Notes under the pieces: generated by a model
Seen by the model: only the letters and a program-made list of their open reading frames with translations
Told to the model about the DNA's origin: nothing
Databases searched by the model: none
Shown here: positions 5,247-12,725 of the stretch, in pieces
How positions within the stretch are numbered: the stretch's first letter is position 1
How the letters are laid out: each line of letters begins with the position of its first letter
Assembly (NCBI GenBank): GCA_021789455.1
Contig: JAJYJN010000024.1
Location: 1-15,550 of the forward strand
DNA length: 15,550 bases
DNA from: a bacterium
Lineage (GTDB): Bacteria > SZUA-79 > Acidulodesulfobacterales > Acidulodesulfobacteraceae
Direction of reading: 5' to 3'
Program-made: the position numbers and the translations under genes

Positions 5247-6338
5247 ATGGCTGAAAATGAAACAATAGACGTCGGTGCCGCCCTGACTAATAAACTCAAG
5301 GAAAAGCCGCAAGCTTTAGAACATTTATTGAATATTATCGATAGATTAGATACTCTTGACGAGTTTAGCGCAATGTTACAAGCTCAGAAAGACGGAGCTA
5401 CCGATATGATGGTCCAGAGAGTCGCCGATAATATTACTACAGGTCTTTCTATTATGGACAGTTTTTCTGGGGAAGAACAATTGTCTATGATTAAAACTGC
5501 CGGCAATAAAGCAGAAAGCCTTAAAAAGAGCATTGAAACGATTGCGGAACTAGAGAAATCCGGAACGCTTCAGTCGCTTAAAGAAATGGGCGATTTCGTA
5601 GCCGGTTTCAGCAAAGGCACTACCGACGCAATGATAGAGCGTATGGCCGGCACCGCAGAAAAATTGGCTGAGCTTACCGATTCTCTGACCGACGAAAATA
5701 TGGTAGGTTTAATCAAAAAAGCCCAGCATTTATCCGATTCGCTTGAAAATTCGTTAGATAAAATTGCGGAACTAGAGAAATCCGGAACGCTTCAGTCGCT
5801 TAAAGAAATGGGCGATTTCGTAGCCGGTTTCAGCAAGGGAATGACGGATTCTATGGTAGAACGCATGGCTGGCACCGCCGAGAAATTAACGGAACTTACC
5901 GATCTAACGTTAAATTATAATGTTAAACCGTTGTTAGATGCCGGCGAATCGCTTATTAACAGCGGAACATTGGATGATCTTATAGAATTGGCTAATGCGA
6001 CGGCTGCCGCAAGGAAAATGCTTACGGACGGATTAGTCGACAGGGTCGTAAATACGGCGCAGGCAATGGTTGAAGCCATCATGACGCAGGTGGATGTTAA
6101 AGAAGCTATAAAATCTATCAACCGTTCAACTATTAAAACAATAAATAATGCCAAAGAAGAGAAATATGCAAAAGGAGGTATTTTGTCGTTATTATCTATG
6201 GCAAAAAATCCTGAAATAATGCAGGGTCTTAAATTTATGATGCTTTTATCTAAAAATTTAACCAGCGATATAAACGAACATGCAGAGGATATATTTATTA
6301 CGGGTGAGATTGCCAAAAAAGAATTCAAAAAATTATAA
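5247..6338 (+). CDS. DUF1641-type helical repeat protein
   Basis: The 363-residue protein is soluble and almost wholly helical, without cysteines. It is built of repeats of about 74 residues: residues 99-145 and 173-219 are nearly identical (IAELEKSGTLQSLKEMGDFV onward, to ERMAGTAEKL), and weaker versions precede (about 25-98) and follow (about 238-285). The GTLxxLxE/GxxDxMVxR pattern is that of DUF1641, a family of unknown function found beside redox enzymes (for example B. subtilis YrhD beside the formate dehydrogenase-like YrhE). Here it follows the SQR-like gene by 26 bases and ends the operon before a strong terminator. A scaffold or docking role for the sulfur proteins is inferred. The SD TGGAGG (5235-5240) lies six bases from the ATG. 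It is longer than most family members because of the duplication. Confidence 0.78.
   Translation: MAENETIDVGAALTNKLKEKPQALEHLLNIIDRLDTLDEFSAMLQAQKDGATDMMVQRVADNITTGLSIMDSFSGEEQLSMIKTAGNKAESLKKSIETIAELEKSGTLQSLKEMGDFVAGFSKGTTDAMIERMAGTAEKLAELTDSLTDENMVGLIKKAQHLSDSLENSLDKIAELEKSGTLQSLKEMGDFVAGFSKGMTDSMVERMAGTAEKLTELTDLTLNYNVKPLLDAGESLINSGTLDDLIELANATAAARKMLTDGLVDRVVNTAQAMVEAIMTQVDVKEAIKSINRSTIKTINNAKEEKYAKGGILSLLSMAKNPEIMQGLKFMMLLSKNLTSDINEHAEDIFITGEIAKKEFKKL
5541..5836 (+). repeat. 74-nt exact direct repeat inside the DUF1641 gene
   Basis: Bases 5541-5614 and 5763-5836 are identical over 74 nt, 222 bp (74 codons) apart, and similarity continues with substitutions beyond the match. Exact identity including third codon positions indicates recent duplication or gene conversion rather than protein-level constraint. 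Confidence 0.9.
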
Positions 6339-6356
6339 TATACCCTTATTTTTCTA

Positions 6357-6418
6357 TGCATGCCCGTGAGCGAATGAGCGCAGCATGCAGAAGATAAAGA
6401 CAAGCGCGCGTTAGCGCG
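6357..6418. repeat. Two GC-rich hairpins after the operon
   Basis: TGCATGC (6357-6363) pairs with GCATGCA (6383-6389), and CGCGC (6405-6409) pairs with GCGCG (6414-6418). This short stretch is much richer in G+C than the surrounding spacer and lies between the DUF1641 stop and the terminator. It may be a REP-type element or part of the 3' end structure of the mRNA. Confidence 0.45.
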
Positions 6419-6432
6419 TAAGATATTATATC

Positions 6433-6479
6433 AAAGGCTATTAGCAATATTATTATTGCTAATAGCCTTTTTATTTTTT
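6433..6479 (+). terminator. Strong intrinsic terminator of the sulfur operon
   Basis: A perfect 15-bp stem (AAAGGCTATTAGCAA, 6433-6447, with its complement at 6456-6470) closes an 8-base loop and is followed by a T-rich tract to 6479. The A-rich 5' side would also let it work for minus-strand transcription. It separates the sulfur operon from amtB. Confidence 0.92.
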
Positions 6480-6612
6480 AAAATTTTATTTGAGTTTGTT
6501 ATTGGATAAGGAACAAAAATATTTAAAATTAAAATAAAAAATGATATTATTAAAAAGTTTAATATAAATACGATAAGCATATAAAACAATTCCAAAGGGG
6601 GAATAATATTAT

Positions 6613-7860
6613 ATGATAATAAATGCCGATTCTTTTAGCGCCGGAAACATTGCATGGGTTTTAACTTCTGCCGCGCTTGTGTTAATGATGACGCCTGCTC
6701 TAGGCTTTTTTTACGGAGGGATGGTAAGAAAGAAAAACGTGCTTAACACTATTTCTCTTAGTTTCGTTACTATTGCTACCGTAAGTTTTGTATGGATTTT
6801 ATGGGGATATTCTTTGTCTTTTGGACCCGACGCTTACGGCGGCTTTATAGGAAACTTGAAATACATAGGACTGTTTAATATGAAAATTAATCAGCATTCA
6901 AGGTATGCGAACACCTTACCTTCATATGTTTTCGTAGTATTTCAACTAATGTTTGCTATAATAACCGTTGCGTTAATAAGCGGCTCCTTAGTGGAAAGGG
7001 TTAAATTTTCGACATGGGTCGTTTTTACGGTAATATGGCTGACGGTAGTTTATGCGCCTATAGCGCAATGGGTATGGGGTAAAGGAGGATTTCTTGCAAA
7101 AATGGGAGCATTGGACTTCGCCGGCGGAACCGTCGTTCATATAAGCGCCGGTTTTGCAGGGCTTGCCGGAGCGTTAGCGCTTGGAAAAAGGAATAAATAC
7201 CTTACAGAAAACATAATACAGCCGAATCAACTCGGTTATACTATATTGGGTGCCGGGCTTTTATGGTTCGGCTGGTTCGGTTTTAACGGCGGCAGCGCAC
7301 TCGCCGCAAATTCTATTGCCGCTTCGGCAATTTTGGCGACAAATACCGCTGCAGCGTCTGCGGCGATAAGCTGGATGATAGCGGAATGGGTAAGAAACGG
7401 CAAGCCTACAAGTTTAGGCATTGTTTCGGGGGCTATTGCCGGTCTTGCGACTATTACGCCGGCGGCCGGCTATGTAACGCCTTGGGCTGCTATGATTATA
7501 GGTCTTATCGCAGGCATTATATGTTTTTCTATGGTAATTTTTATTAAGCCTAAATTAGGTTACGACGATGCTTTAGACGTTTTCAGCGTTCACGGAGTAG
7601 GAAGCGTTTGGGGAGTTTTTGCTACAGGATTATTTGCAGACCCTTTAATAAATAAAGTAGGAAGAGGATTGTTTTACGGAAATCCAAGACAGTTATTGGT
7701 TCAGGTAATTACTATAATAATAGTCGCTACCTATTCTTTCGCGTTAAGTTTTATCATATTCAAAGTACTTGATTTAATTATGGGTCTAAGGGTAGATAAA
7801 GACTCGGAAACTATGGGCTTGGATATTACCCAGCACGAAGAAACGGGATATAATTTATAG
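6613..7860 (+). CDS. amtB: AmtB-type ammonium transporter
   Basis: The 415-residue protein has about eleven membrane segments and the family hallmarks: the start of the first helix (MMTPALGFFYGG), the central DFAGGTVVHISAGFAGLAGA, and DDALDVFSVHGVGSVWG. His176 and His327 are the twin pore histidines. The C-terminal tail ends GLDITQHEETGYNL, matching the tail that binds the PII protein GlnK. It lets ammonium into the cell. Unlike E. coli AmtB no cleavable signal peptide is obvious. No glnK gene is adjacent, so PII control must come from a distant gene. A long SD, AAGGGGG (6595-6601), lies 11 bases from the ATG. No sigma54 promoter was seen upstream, only a weak sigma70 candidate near 6502-6529. 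Confidence 0.93.
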   Translation: MIINADSFSAGNIAWVLTSAALVLMMTPALGFFYGGMVRKKNVLNTISLSFVTIATVSFVWILWGYSLSFGPDAYGGFIGNLKYIGLFNMKINQHSRYANTLPSYVFVVFQLMFAIITVALISGSLVERVKFSTWVVFTVIWLTVVYAPIAQWVWGKGGFLAKMGALDFAGGTVVHISAGFAGLAGALALGKRNKYLTENIIQPNQLGYTILGAGLLWFGWFGFNGGSALAANSIAASAILATNTAAASAAISWMIAEWVRNGKPTSLGIVSGAIAGLATITPAAGYVTPWAAMIIGLIAGIICFSMVIFIKPKLGYDDALDVFSVHGVGSVWGVFATGLFADPLINKVGRGLFYGNPRQLLVQVITIIIVATYSFALSFIIFKVLDLIMGLRVDKDSETMGLDITQHEETGYNL

Positions 7861-7939
7861 CAAATATTATACTTCAGATTAAATTATAAATAAATTATAA
7901 AGTTAAAGAGCAAAATTACGCGAAGAAAGTTTAATATTT

Positions 7940-8218
7940 ATGAAAAATATAGCAGTTTTAATTAAGTCCAAGGAAAGACATTCCGAAGGTTTAAGGATTT
8001 CTGCCGGATTAAGCCTTCTCGGCGATAAAGTAGATATTTTTCTTTTAAACGAAGATTTTAATGTAAACGATCTGCCGGTTATAAAGAATCATCTTGAAAT
8101 GATTAAGGCGGTCGGCATAGGATTGTATTCAAATTTTAAAAAAGAAGGCTTCAGCTTTATTTCAGATTTAGATATAGGAAAAAAAATGTTAAAATACGAT
8201 ATCGTGTTTTTTTATTAA
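7940..8218 (+). CDS. Small DsrE/TusD-like protein (tentative)
   Basis: The 92-residue protein begins MKNIAVLIKSKERHSEGLRISAGLSLLGDKVDIFLLNED, a beta-alpha-beta start in which a basic/polar loop leads to an 'EGLRxAxGLxL' helix, as in DsrE/YchN-fold proteins. It ends with KKMLKYDIVFFY, like the 'D-x-I' closing strand of that fold. It has no cysteine, so it could not itself carry a persulfide. The SD is weak (GAAGAAAG, 7922-7929). The next gene starts one base after its stop, so the two are translationally coupled. It may belong to an operon with the LsrF-like gene. The fold assignment rests on pattern only; function is unknown. Confidence 0.6.
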   Translation: MKNIAVLIKSKERHSEGLRISAGLSLLGDKVDIFLLNEDFNVNDLPVIKNHLEMIKAVGIGLYSNFKKEGFSFISDLDIGKKMLKYDIVFFY

Positions 8219-8219
8219 T

Positions 8220-8408
8220 ATGAAAATTTTATATTTAATAAAAGAAAAAATTGACGGGGATTTAGCTAAATCTTTTAACAGCGTCGTAGCCGCTCAAAAA
8301 TCCGAGGGTATCGAGGTTTTAATAATTAATCTTTGGGAAATAGATAGTAACGGTTACGACTCGGTTTTAGATAAAATTTTTGAATACGATAAAACTATAT
8401 GCGTTTAA
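8220..8408 (+). CDS. Very small DsrH/TusB-like protein (tentative)
   Basis: The 62-residue protein begins MKILYLIKEKIDGDLAKSF and has IEVLIINLWEIDSNGYDSVLDKIFEYDKTICV at its end. This beta-alpha-beta-alpha-beta pattern recalls DsrH/TusB-type small sulfur-relay proteins but is shorter than usual (about 95 residues). The single cysteine is the penultimate residue. It has no SD of its own and starts one base after the preceding stop, indicating coupled translation. Codon use and tight packing suggest it is real. What it does is unknown; a heterodimer with the preceding protein is a reasonable guess. Confidence 0.5.
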   Translation: MKILYLIKEKIDGDLAKSFNSVVAAQKSEGIEVLIINLWEIDSNGYDSVLDKIFEYDKTICV

Positions 8409-8461
8409 TTTAATAAAAATCAACCAATTAAAAAATATAAAAAAGGAGGGATAAAATATTT

Positions 8462-9238
8462 ATGGATTATGGAATGCAAAACAGACTTTCCCGCATTATT
8501 AAGCCGAAAGACGGAAAAACCGTTATGCTTGCCGTAGATCACGGCTATTTCATGGGGCCTACAGGTGGACTTGAAAATATAAAAAAATCTATTTCTCCTC
8601 TTTTAGAAAATGCAGATTCTCTCATGCTGACGCGCGGTATTTTAAGAACCCAGATTAATCCCGAAATAGATATTCCCGTCGTTTTGCGCGTAAGCGGCGG
8701 TACCAGCATACTTAAAGACGACCTTTCCGACGAAGATATAACAGTTTCTATGGAAGATGCCGTAAGATTGAACGTCTGCGCCGTAGCCTTATCTATTTTT
8801 ATAGGTTCTAAAAATGAAAAGCAGGGTATAATCAATCTTTCGAAATTAGTCGATAAAGGCAATAAGTACGGCATACCTGTACTTGCGGTTACCGCCGTCG
8901 GCAGAGAAATGACGAGGGATGTCCGTTATCTGTCTCTTGCCGTAAGGATAGCCGCAGAAACCGGAGCAAGTATAGTAAAAACTTATTACTGCGAGGATTT
9001 TAACAGGGTAATAGAAACATGTCCCGTTCCCGTCGTAGTCGCCGGAGGGAAAAAGACCGGCGAACTTGAAGCGCTTAAACTTGCATATAACGCCGTTAAA
9101 CATGGAGCTGCCGGCGTCGATATGGGAAGAAATATATTTCAGTCCGAAAAACCCGCAAATATGATTAAAGCGGTAAAAGAAGTAGTTCACGGCGGCATAT
9201 CGCCCGAAGACGCTTACGGTAAAATATATGATATATAG
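8462..9238 (+). CDS. LsrF-like class I aldolase/thiolase
   Basis: The 258-residue TIM-barrel protein strongly matches LsrF (3-hydroxy-5-phosphonooxypentane-2,4-dione thiolase) from memory of the E. coli sequence: DYGMQNRLSRIIKPKDGKTV, VDHGYFMGPTGGLE, LTRGILRT, GASIVKTYY and GAAGVDMGRNIFQSEKP. Lys173 (in IVKTYY) is the expected Schiff-base lysine. It lacks the roughly 30 N-terminal residues of E. coli LsrF. LsrF acts last in breakdown of phospho-AI-2, but none of the transporter, kinase or regulator genes of an lsr system is nearby. It may therefore be a related DhnA-type aldolase (fructose-bisphosphate or ADH synthase type). The SD AAGGAGG (8443-8449) lies 12 bases from the ATG. It is the third gene of a likely operon. 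Confidence 0.82.
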   Translation: MDYGMQNRLSRIIKPKDGKTVMLAVDHGYFMGPTGGLENIKKSISPLLENADSLMLTRGILRTQINPEIDIPVVLRVSGGTSILKDDLSDEDITVSMEDAVRLNVCAVALSIFIGSKNEKQGIINLSKLVDKGNKYGIPVLAVTAVGREMTRDVRYLSLAVRIAAETGASIVKTYYCEDFNRVIETCPVPVVVAGGKKTGELEALKLAYNAVKHGAAGVDMGRNIFQSEKPANMIKAVKEVVHGGISPEDAYGKIYDI

Positions 9239-9249
9239 CAGATAAAATA

Positions 9250-9279
9250 TTGATAAATAATGGAATGATGAAGCATATT
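9250..9279 (+). promoter_or_regulatory. Possible sigma70 promoter of the DUF255 gene
   Basis: TTGATA (9250-9255), an 18-bp spacer and CATATT (9274-9279) give 5/6 and 4/6 matches. The match is ordinary for AT-rich DNA, so this is only a candidate. Confidence 0.3.
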
Positions 9280-9346
9280 TATTTACATAATCTGCATGAC
9301 TTCATTTAATTCTTGTCGCAGGCGTTATTAAGGAAATTATACTTTT

Positions 9347-11560
9347 GTGAATAATTTAAACAGCGAAAAAAGTTCTTATTTAAGGTCGGCGGTTCATCAG
9401 CCTGTTAACTGGTATCCATGGTGTATGGAGGCTTTTGAAAAAGCTAAAGAAAAAGATTTGCCGGTTTTATTAGATATAGGCGCAGTCTGGTGTCACTGGT
9501 GCCACGTAATGGATTCCGAATCTTATGAAGACGAGGAAACTGCGGCTATAATCAATGAACATTATATCGCCGTTAAGGTTGACAAGGACGAAAGACCGGA
9601 TGTAGATTCACGCTATCAAAAAGCCGTAAGCGTGTTTTCCGGTACCGGAGGGTGGCCTCTTACTGCTTTTTTAACCTGCGACGGTAATTTTTTTTACGGC
9701 GGAACATATTTTCCTAAAGAGCCGGCTTACGGTTTGCCGTCATATAAATCTGTTTTAATTGAAATCGCAAAATATTATCGCGATAATAAAGAGGCGGTTT
9801 TTAATCAGAGTTTAGATTTTTTTAAAAGAATTTCAAGCGATGCGAATAAATTTTCTATATTTAATATAAATATTAAAAGAATTAACGATTCTATTAAAAA
9901 AGATAATTCGTTAAATATAGAATACGTAAAAAAGTTTATAAACGAAGCCTCGTATGAATATAAACTTCATTTCGACGATACAAACGGCGGAATAGACGAA
10001 TCCCCTAAATTTTTTTATTTTTCTGCATTAGAACTTCTTGCTCTCGATTATATAGCGAACAGAGACAGGGATTCTTTAAATAAAGGAATTTATACTTTAA
10101 ATAAAATTGCCTCCGGCGGAGTATTCGACCATGTAGGGGGCGGTTTTCACAGATACTCTACGGACAAGAAATGGATAGTTCCCCACTTTGAAAAACTGGC
10201 GGAAGTTAACGCTCAGGCTTTAAGAACATATTTCTTATATTACAGGTTGACTAACGATAAAGCGCTTCTTAACGTTATAAATAAAACTTTAGATTTTATA
10301 ACGGGAGAGCTTTACGACCGCATAAACGGCGGTTTTTATGGAAGCATCGATGCCGATACCGGAGACGAAGACGACGGAAAATTTTATACCTGGTCGTATA
10401 ACGAGTTCAGGGAAATTTTTTCCGAAAGAGAAGAATTTAAAGCGGCGGCGGAAATATTTAATATAAATAAAGAAGGAATTATGCATAACGGCAAAAAGGA
10501 TTGCGATAACGCCGGCGAATATTCCGATTCGCAGTCTAACATCGCTTATGAACCCGGCGAAATTCCTAACGTATTATATTTAGGCGATAATTTTGAATAT
10601 TTAGGCGGTAAAATTTACGAATCGGCGATTTTGAAACTAAAAAATTTTAGGGACAGGAGAAAAAAACCTTTCATAGACAGAGTAAAATATTCTTCTTTAA
10701 ACGGCAATATAATATATTCTATTACCGAATTGAGCAAAATTTTTAATCCTTTTGATTTAAACAGACAAAAATTAAATAAGATAGGAGAAAAATCCATAAA
10801 GCTTTTTATGGATATTTTTGATAAAAACGGCGACGTCGGCAGATTTATAGGCGAAGCAGGCGGTTCCGTTTTGGAAGATAATGCTTATATAGTGCTGTCG
10901 TTAATCGGTTTATTCGAAACGACGTCGAATCCCGTATATTTTATTTACGCAAAAAAAATTGCCGAATATACGATAAAAAATTTTTATGATTGGGAAAGAG
11001 GCGGTTTTTTTGATATACAGCATACGACGAAAAGCTCTAAGATAGGCTACCTCGTCCATAAAGAAAAAAATATAGCCGACTACGGCGGCTGTTCGCAAAA
11101 TGCCTCTGTTTTGCTTGCTATGTCAAAACTTTATATTCTTACCGGAGAGATTCAGTTTAAAAACGTCATTTTAAAATCTTTCGAATATTTTATAAACGAA
11201 GCGAGTATGCTTAAACATAGCGCTTCGGGGTATCTTGCCGGTTTGATATATTATGCCGACAAAGCCAAGGTTAATGTTATAGTAGGCAGATATAACGATA
11301 AAGCCGTAATAGATTTTTATTCTATCTACGAGAAACTGAATACTTTCGATAAATTAAAAACGGGATTAAATTCTTTTAATATTTTTATAGATGCAGGTAA
11401 TAAAGAAATTATAGATATTTATTCAGGCTTTGCAGGTTATCAAAAAGGCGATGCGCTTATTCTGGAAGAAATAAGAAATGCCGTAGCTGAATACGGAAGA
11501 GTAAAAAAACCTTTAGTATTTATGTGCGGTTACAAATCGTGCAATACAAAAATTTTATAA
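9347..11560 (+). CDS. YyaL/SPATA20-type DUF255 thioredoxin-domain protein
   Basis: The 737-residue protein starts with GTG and has the family opening NLNSEKSSYLRSAVHQPVNWYPW, then a thioredoxin-like DUF255 domain (about residues 5-165) with the redox motif WCHWCH (Cys49, Cys52) and VDKDERPDVD and GTGGWPLTAFLT. The rest resembles the helical (alpha/alpha) barrel of the family (PHFEKLAEVNAQ; DADTGDEDDGKFYTW; LEDNAYIVLSLIGLFE) and ends with a cysteine pair FMCGYKSCNTKIL. The family is widespread from bacteria to human SPATA20 but its reaction is not known. No signal peptide is present, so it should be cytoplasmic. AGGA (9331-9334) lies 12 bases before the GTG, and the family N-terminus begins right there, supporting the start. 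It stands alone. Confidence 0.88.
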   Translation: MNNLNSEKSSYLRSAVHQPVNWYPWCMEAFEKAKEKDLPVLLDIGAVWCHWCHVMDSESYEDEETAAIINEHYIAVKVDKDERPDVDSRYQKAVSVFSGTGGWPLTAFLTCDGNFFYGGTYFPKEPAYGLPSYKSVLIEIAKYYRDNKEAVFNQSLDFFKRISSDANKFSIFNINIKRINDSIKKDNSLNIEYVKKFINEASYEYKLHFDDTNGGIDESPKFFYFSALELLALDYIANRDRDSLNKGIYTLNKIASGGVFDHVGGGFHRYSTDKKWIVPHFEKLAEVNAQALRTYFLYYRLTNDKALLNVINKTLDFITGELYDRINGGFYGSIDADTGDEDDGKFYTWSYNEFREIFSEREEFKAAAEIFNINKEGIMHNGKKDCDNAGEYSDSQSNIAYEPGEIPNVLYLGDNFEYLGGKIYESAILKLKNFRDRRKKPFIDRVKYSSLNGNIIYSITELSKIFNPFDLNRQKLNKIGEKSIKLFMDIFDKNGDVGRFIGEAGGSVLEDNAYIVLSLIGLFETTSNPVYFIYAKKIAEYTIKNFYDWERGGFFDIQHTTKSSKIGYLVHKEKNIADYGGCSQNASVLLAMSKLYILTGEIQFKNVILKSFEYFINEASMLKHSASGYLAGLIYYADKAKVNVIVGRYNDKAVIDFYSIYEKLNTFDKLKTGLNSFNIFIDAGNKEIIDIYSGFAGYQKGDALILEEIRNAVAEYGRVKKPLVFMCGYKSCNTKIL

Positions 11561-11587
11561 AAAACATGACAAAAATAACTATTACTC

Positions 11588-11617
11588 TTGACACAAATTA
11601 ATATTTTGTAGTAATAT
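11588..11617 (+). promoter_or_regulatory. Sigma70 promoter of the LysM-NlpC/P60 gene
   Basis: A perfect TTGACA (11588-11593), an 18-bp spacer and TAATAT (11612-11617) lie about 90 bp upstream of the ATG, giving a start near 11624. It probably also serves lgt, which follows after 70 bases. Confidence 0.6.
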
Positions 11618-11707
11618 ACTCTACTAAAGATAATCAATTGCACAAAAACGTTATGCAAGGGAATAAAAAGTTTAACATTTAACTGTTTAAAAGCAGGAGA
11701 AGTCGTC

Positions 11708-12655
11708 ATGAAAAAGGTATTGGCTTTGTTTGTTTTTTTAACAATACTTTTTATTTTAAACTTAAATGCCTATTCTTATATTAACGTAATTACCGTCAGT
11801 CCCGGAGCAACGCTCGGTCAGATAGCGGACAACTACAATACCAGCGTAAGTTCTATAATGTCTTTAAACGGACTTCATAACTACGTCATATATCCGGGCG
11901 AAAAATTAAAAGTTCCCGCAAACGGTTCTTATCAACCTGCACCGCAGTACGGCCATTACACCGTCCAATTCGGCGACACTCTTTCATTGATAGCCCAGAA
12001 ATACGGCACTTCCATTGCCGAACTCAGGAAGCTTAATCATCTTTATTCAAACGTAATAAGGACTGGAGCGGTACTGGCAGTTCCTGAAAGTTATAAGAAA
12101 ATTTATCCTTATAGGACTGCTGAAAATAACGACGTAAAAAATCATAAATACGATTATTTCGGAAATAAAAACGTTTCAAAAAAAACAGGTTATCAAGTAG
12201 CAACTTTTAAAGTAGTTAATCCAAACAGATGTTCTTTGAACGGCAATGGAGCCGCTGGTAAAAAAACGGACGGAATAGATAATTTAAATATTGGAGAAAA
12301 AATTGTAGATACTGCTTATAAATATCAAGGCGTACCTTATGTATGGGGCGGCACTACACGCTCAGGCATGGACTGTTCGGGATTTGCCCAGCATGTTTTC
12401 GGCAAAATAGGCATAGATTTGCCGAGAACGGCGGCGGAACAGGCAAGACTGGGCAAGTATGTTCCAAAAAATAAATTAAAGCCCGGCGATCTTTTATTCT
12501 TCAGAACTTATGCATCCTATATTTCCCATGTAGGAATATATATAGGCCACGGTAAGTTTATTCAGGAAAATTCAGGAGCCGGAATGGTAACTATTAACAG
12601 TTTAAACAACGAGTATTTTGAAAGAACTTATGCTTTCGCAAAATCTATTAAATAA
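11708..12655 (+). CDS. Secreted LysM-NlpC/P60 peptidoglycan hydrolase
   Basis: The 315-residue protein has a signal peptide (MKKVLALFVFLTILFILNLNAYS, about residues 1-23), two LysM domains (about 26-70 and 82-126; each with a T-LGQIA or T-LSLIA core and ending in LKVP or LAVP), a low-complexity linker, and a C-terminal NlpC/P60 domain (about 195-312). Catalytic Cys223 lies in MDCSGF and His274 in ISHVGIYIG. The third position, usually His, appears to be Gln286 (FIQENSG), which some members tolerate. It should cut cell-wall peptides, typically D-gamma-Glu-diaminopimelate bonds, in the periplasm. CAGGAGA (11694-11700) lies seven bases before the ATG. It has its own promoter and is followed by lgt. 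Confidence 0.93.
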   Translation: MKKVLALFVFLTILFILNLNAYSYINVITVSPGATLGQIADNYNTSVSSIMSLNGLHNYVIYPGEKLKVPANGSYQPAPQYGHYTVQFGDTLSLIAQKYGTSIAELRKLNHLYSNVIRTGAVLAVPESYKKIYPYRTAENNDVKNHKYDYFGNKNVSKKTGYQVATFKVVNPNRCSLNGNGAAGKKTDGIDNLNIGEKIVDTAYKYQGVPYVWGGTTRSGMDCSGFAQHVFGKIGIDLPRTAAEQARLGKYVPKNKLKPGDLLFFRTYASYISHVGIYIGHGKFIQENSGAGMVTINSLNNEYFERTYAFAKSIK

Positions 12656-12725
12656 TCGATTAAAAAATAAACTCCCGATAATTTAAAAAATTAAAAGGAA
12701 AAATTAAGAGGATAATAAACATACA

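Noticed and set aside
5915..6403. 162-codon minus-strand frame opposite the DUF1641 gene.
   Set aside because: It is a shadow of a repetitive coding sequence, and its start region overlaps the GC-rich hairpins; no family pattern was seen.
6339..6612. A sigma54 promoter for amtB.
   Set aside because: No GG-N10-GC pair with a reasonable surrounding match was found; only a weak sigma70 candidate near 6502-6529.
8545..9190. Two minus-strand frames opposite the LsrF-like gene.
   Set aside because: They lie inside a confidently assigned gene and show no motif or SD.
9259..9310. Hairpin between the LsrF-like gene and the DUF255 gene (GAAG...CTTC region).
   Set aside because: The arms pair only imperfectly over a long loop and there is no T-tract, so a terminator is not supported.
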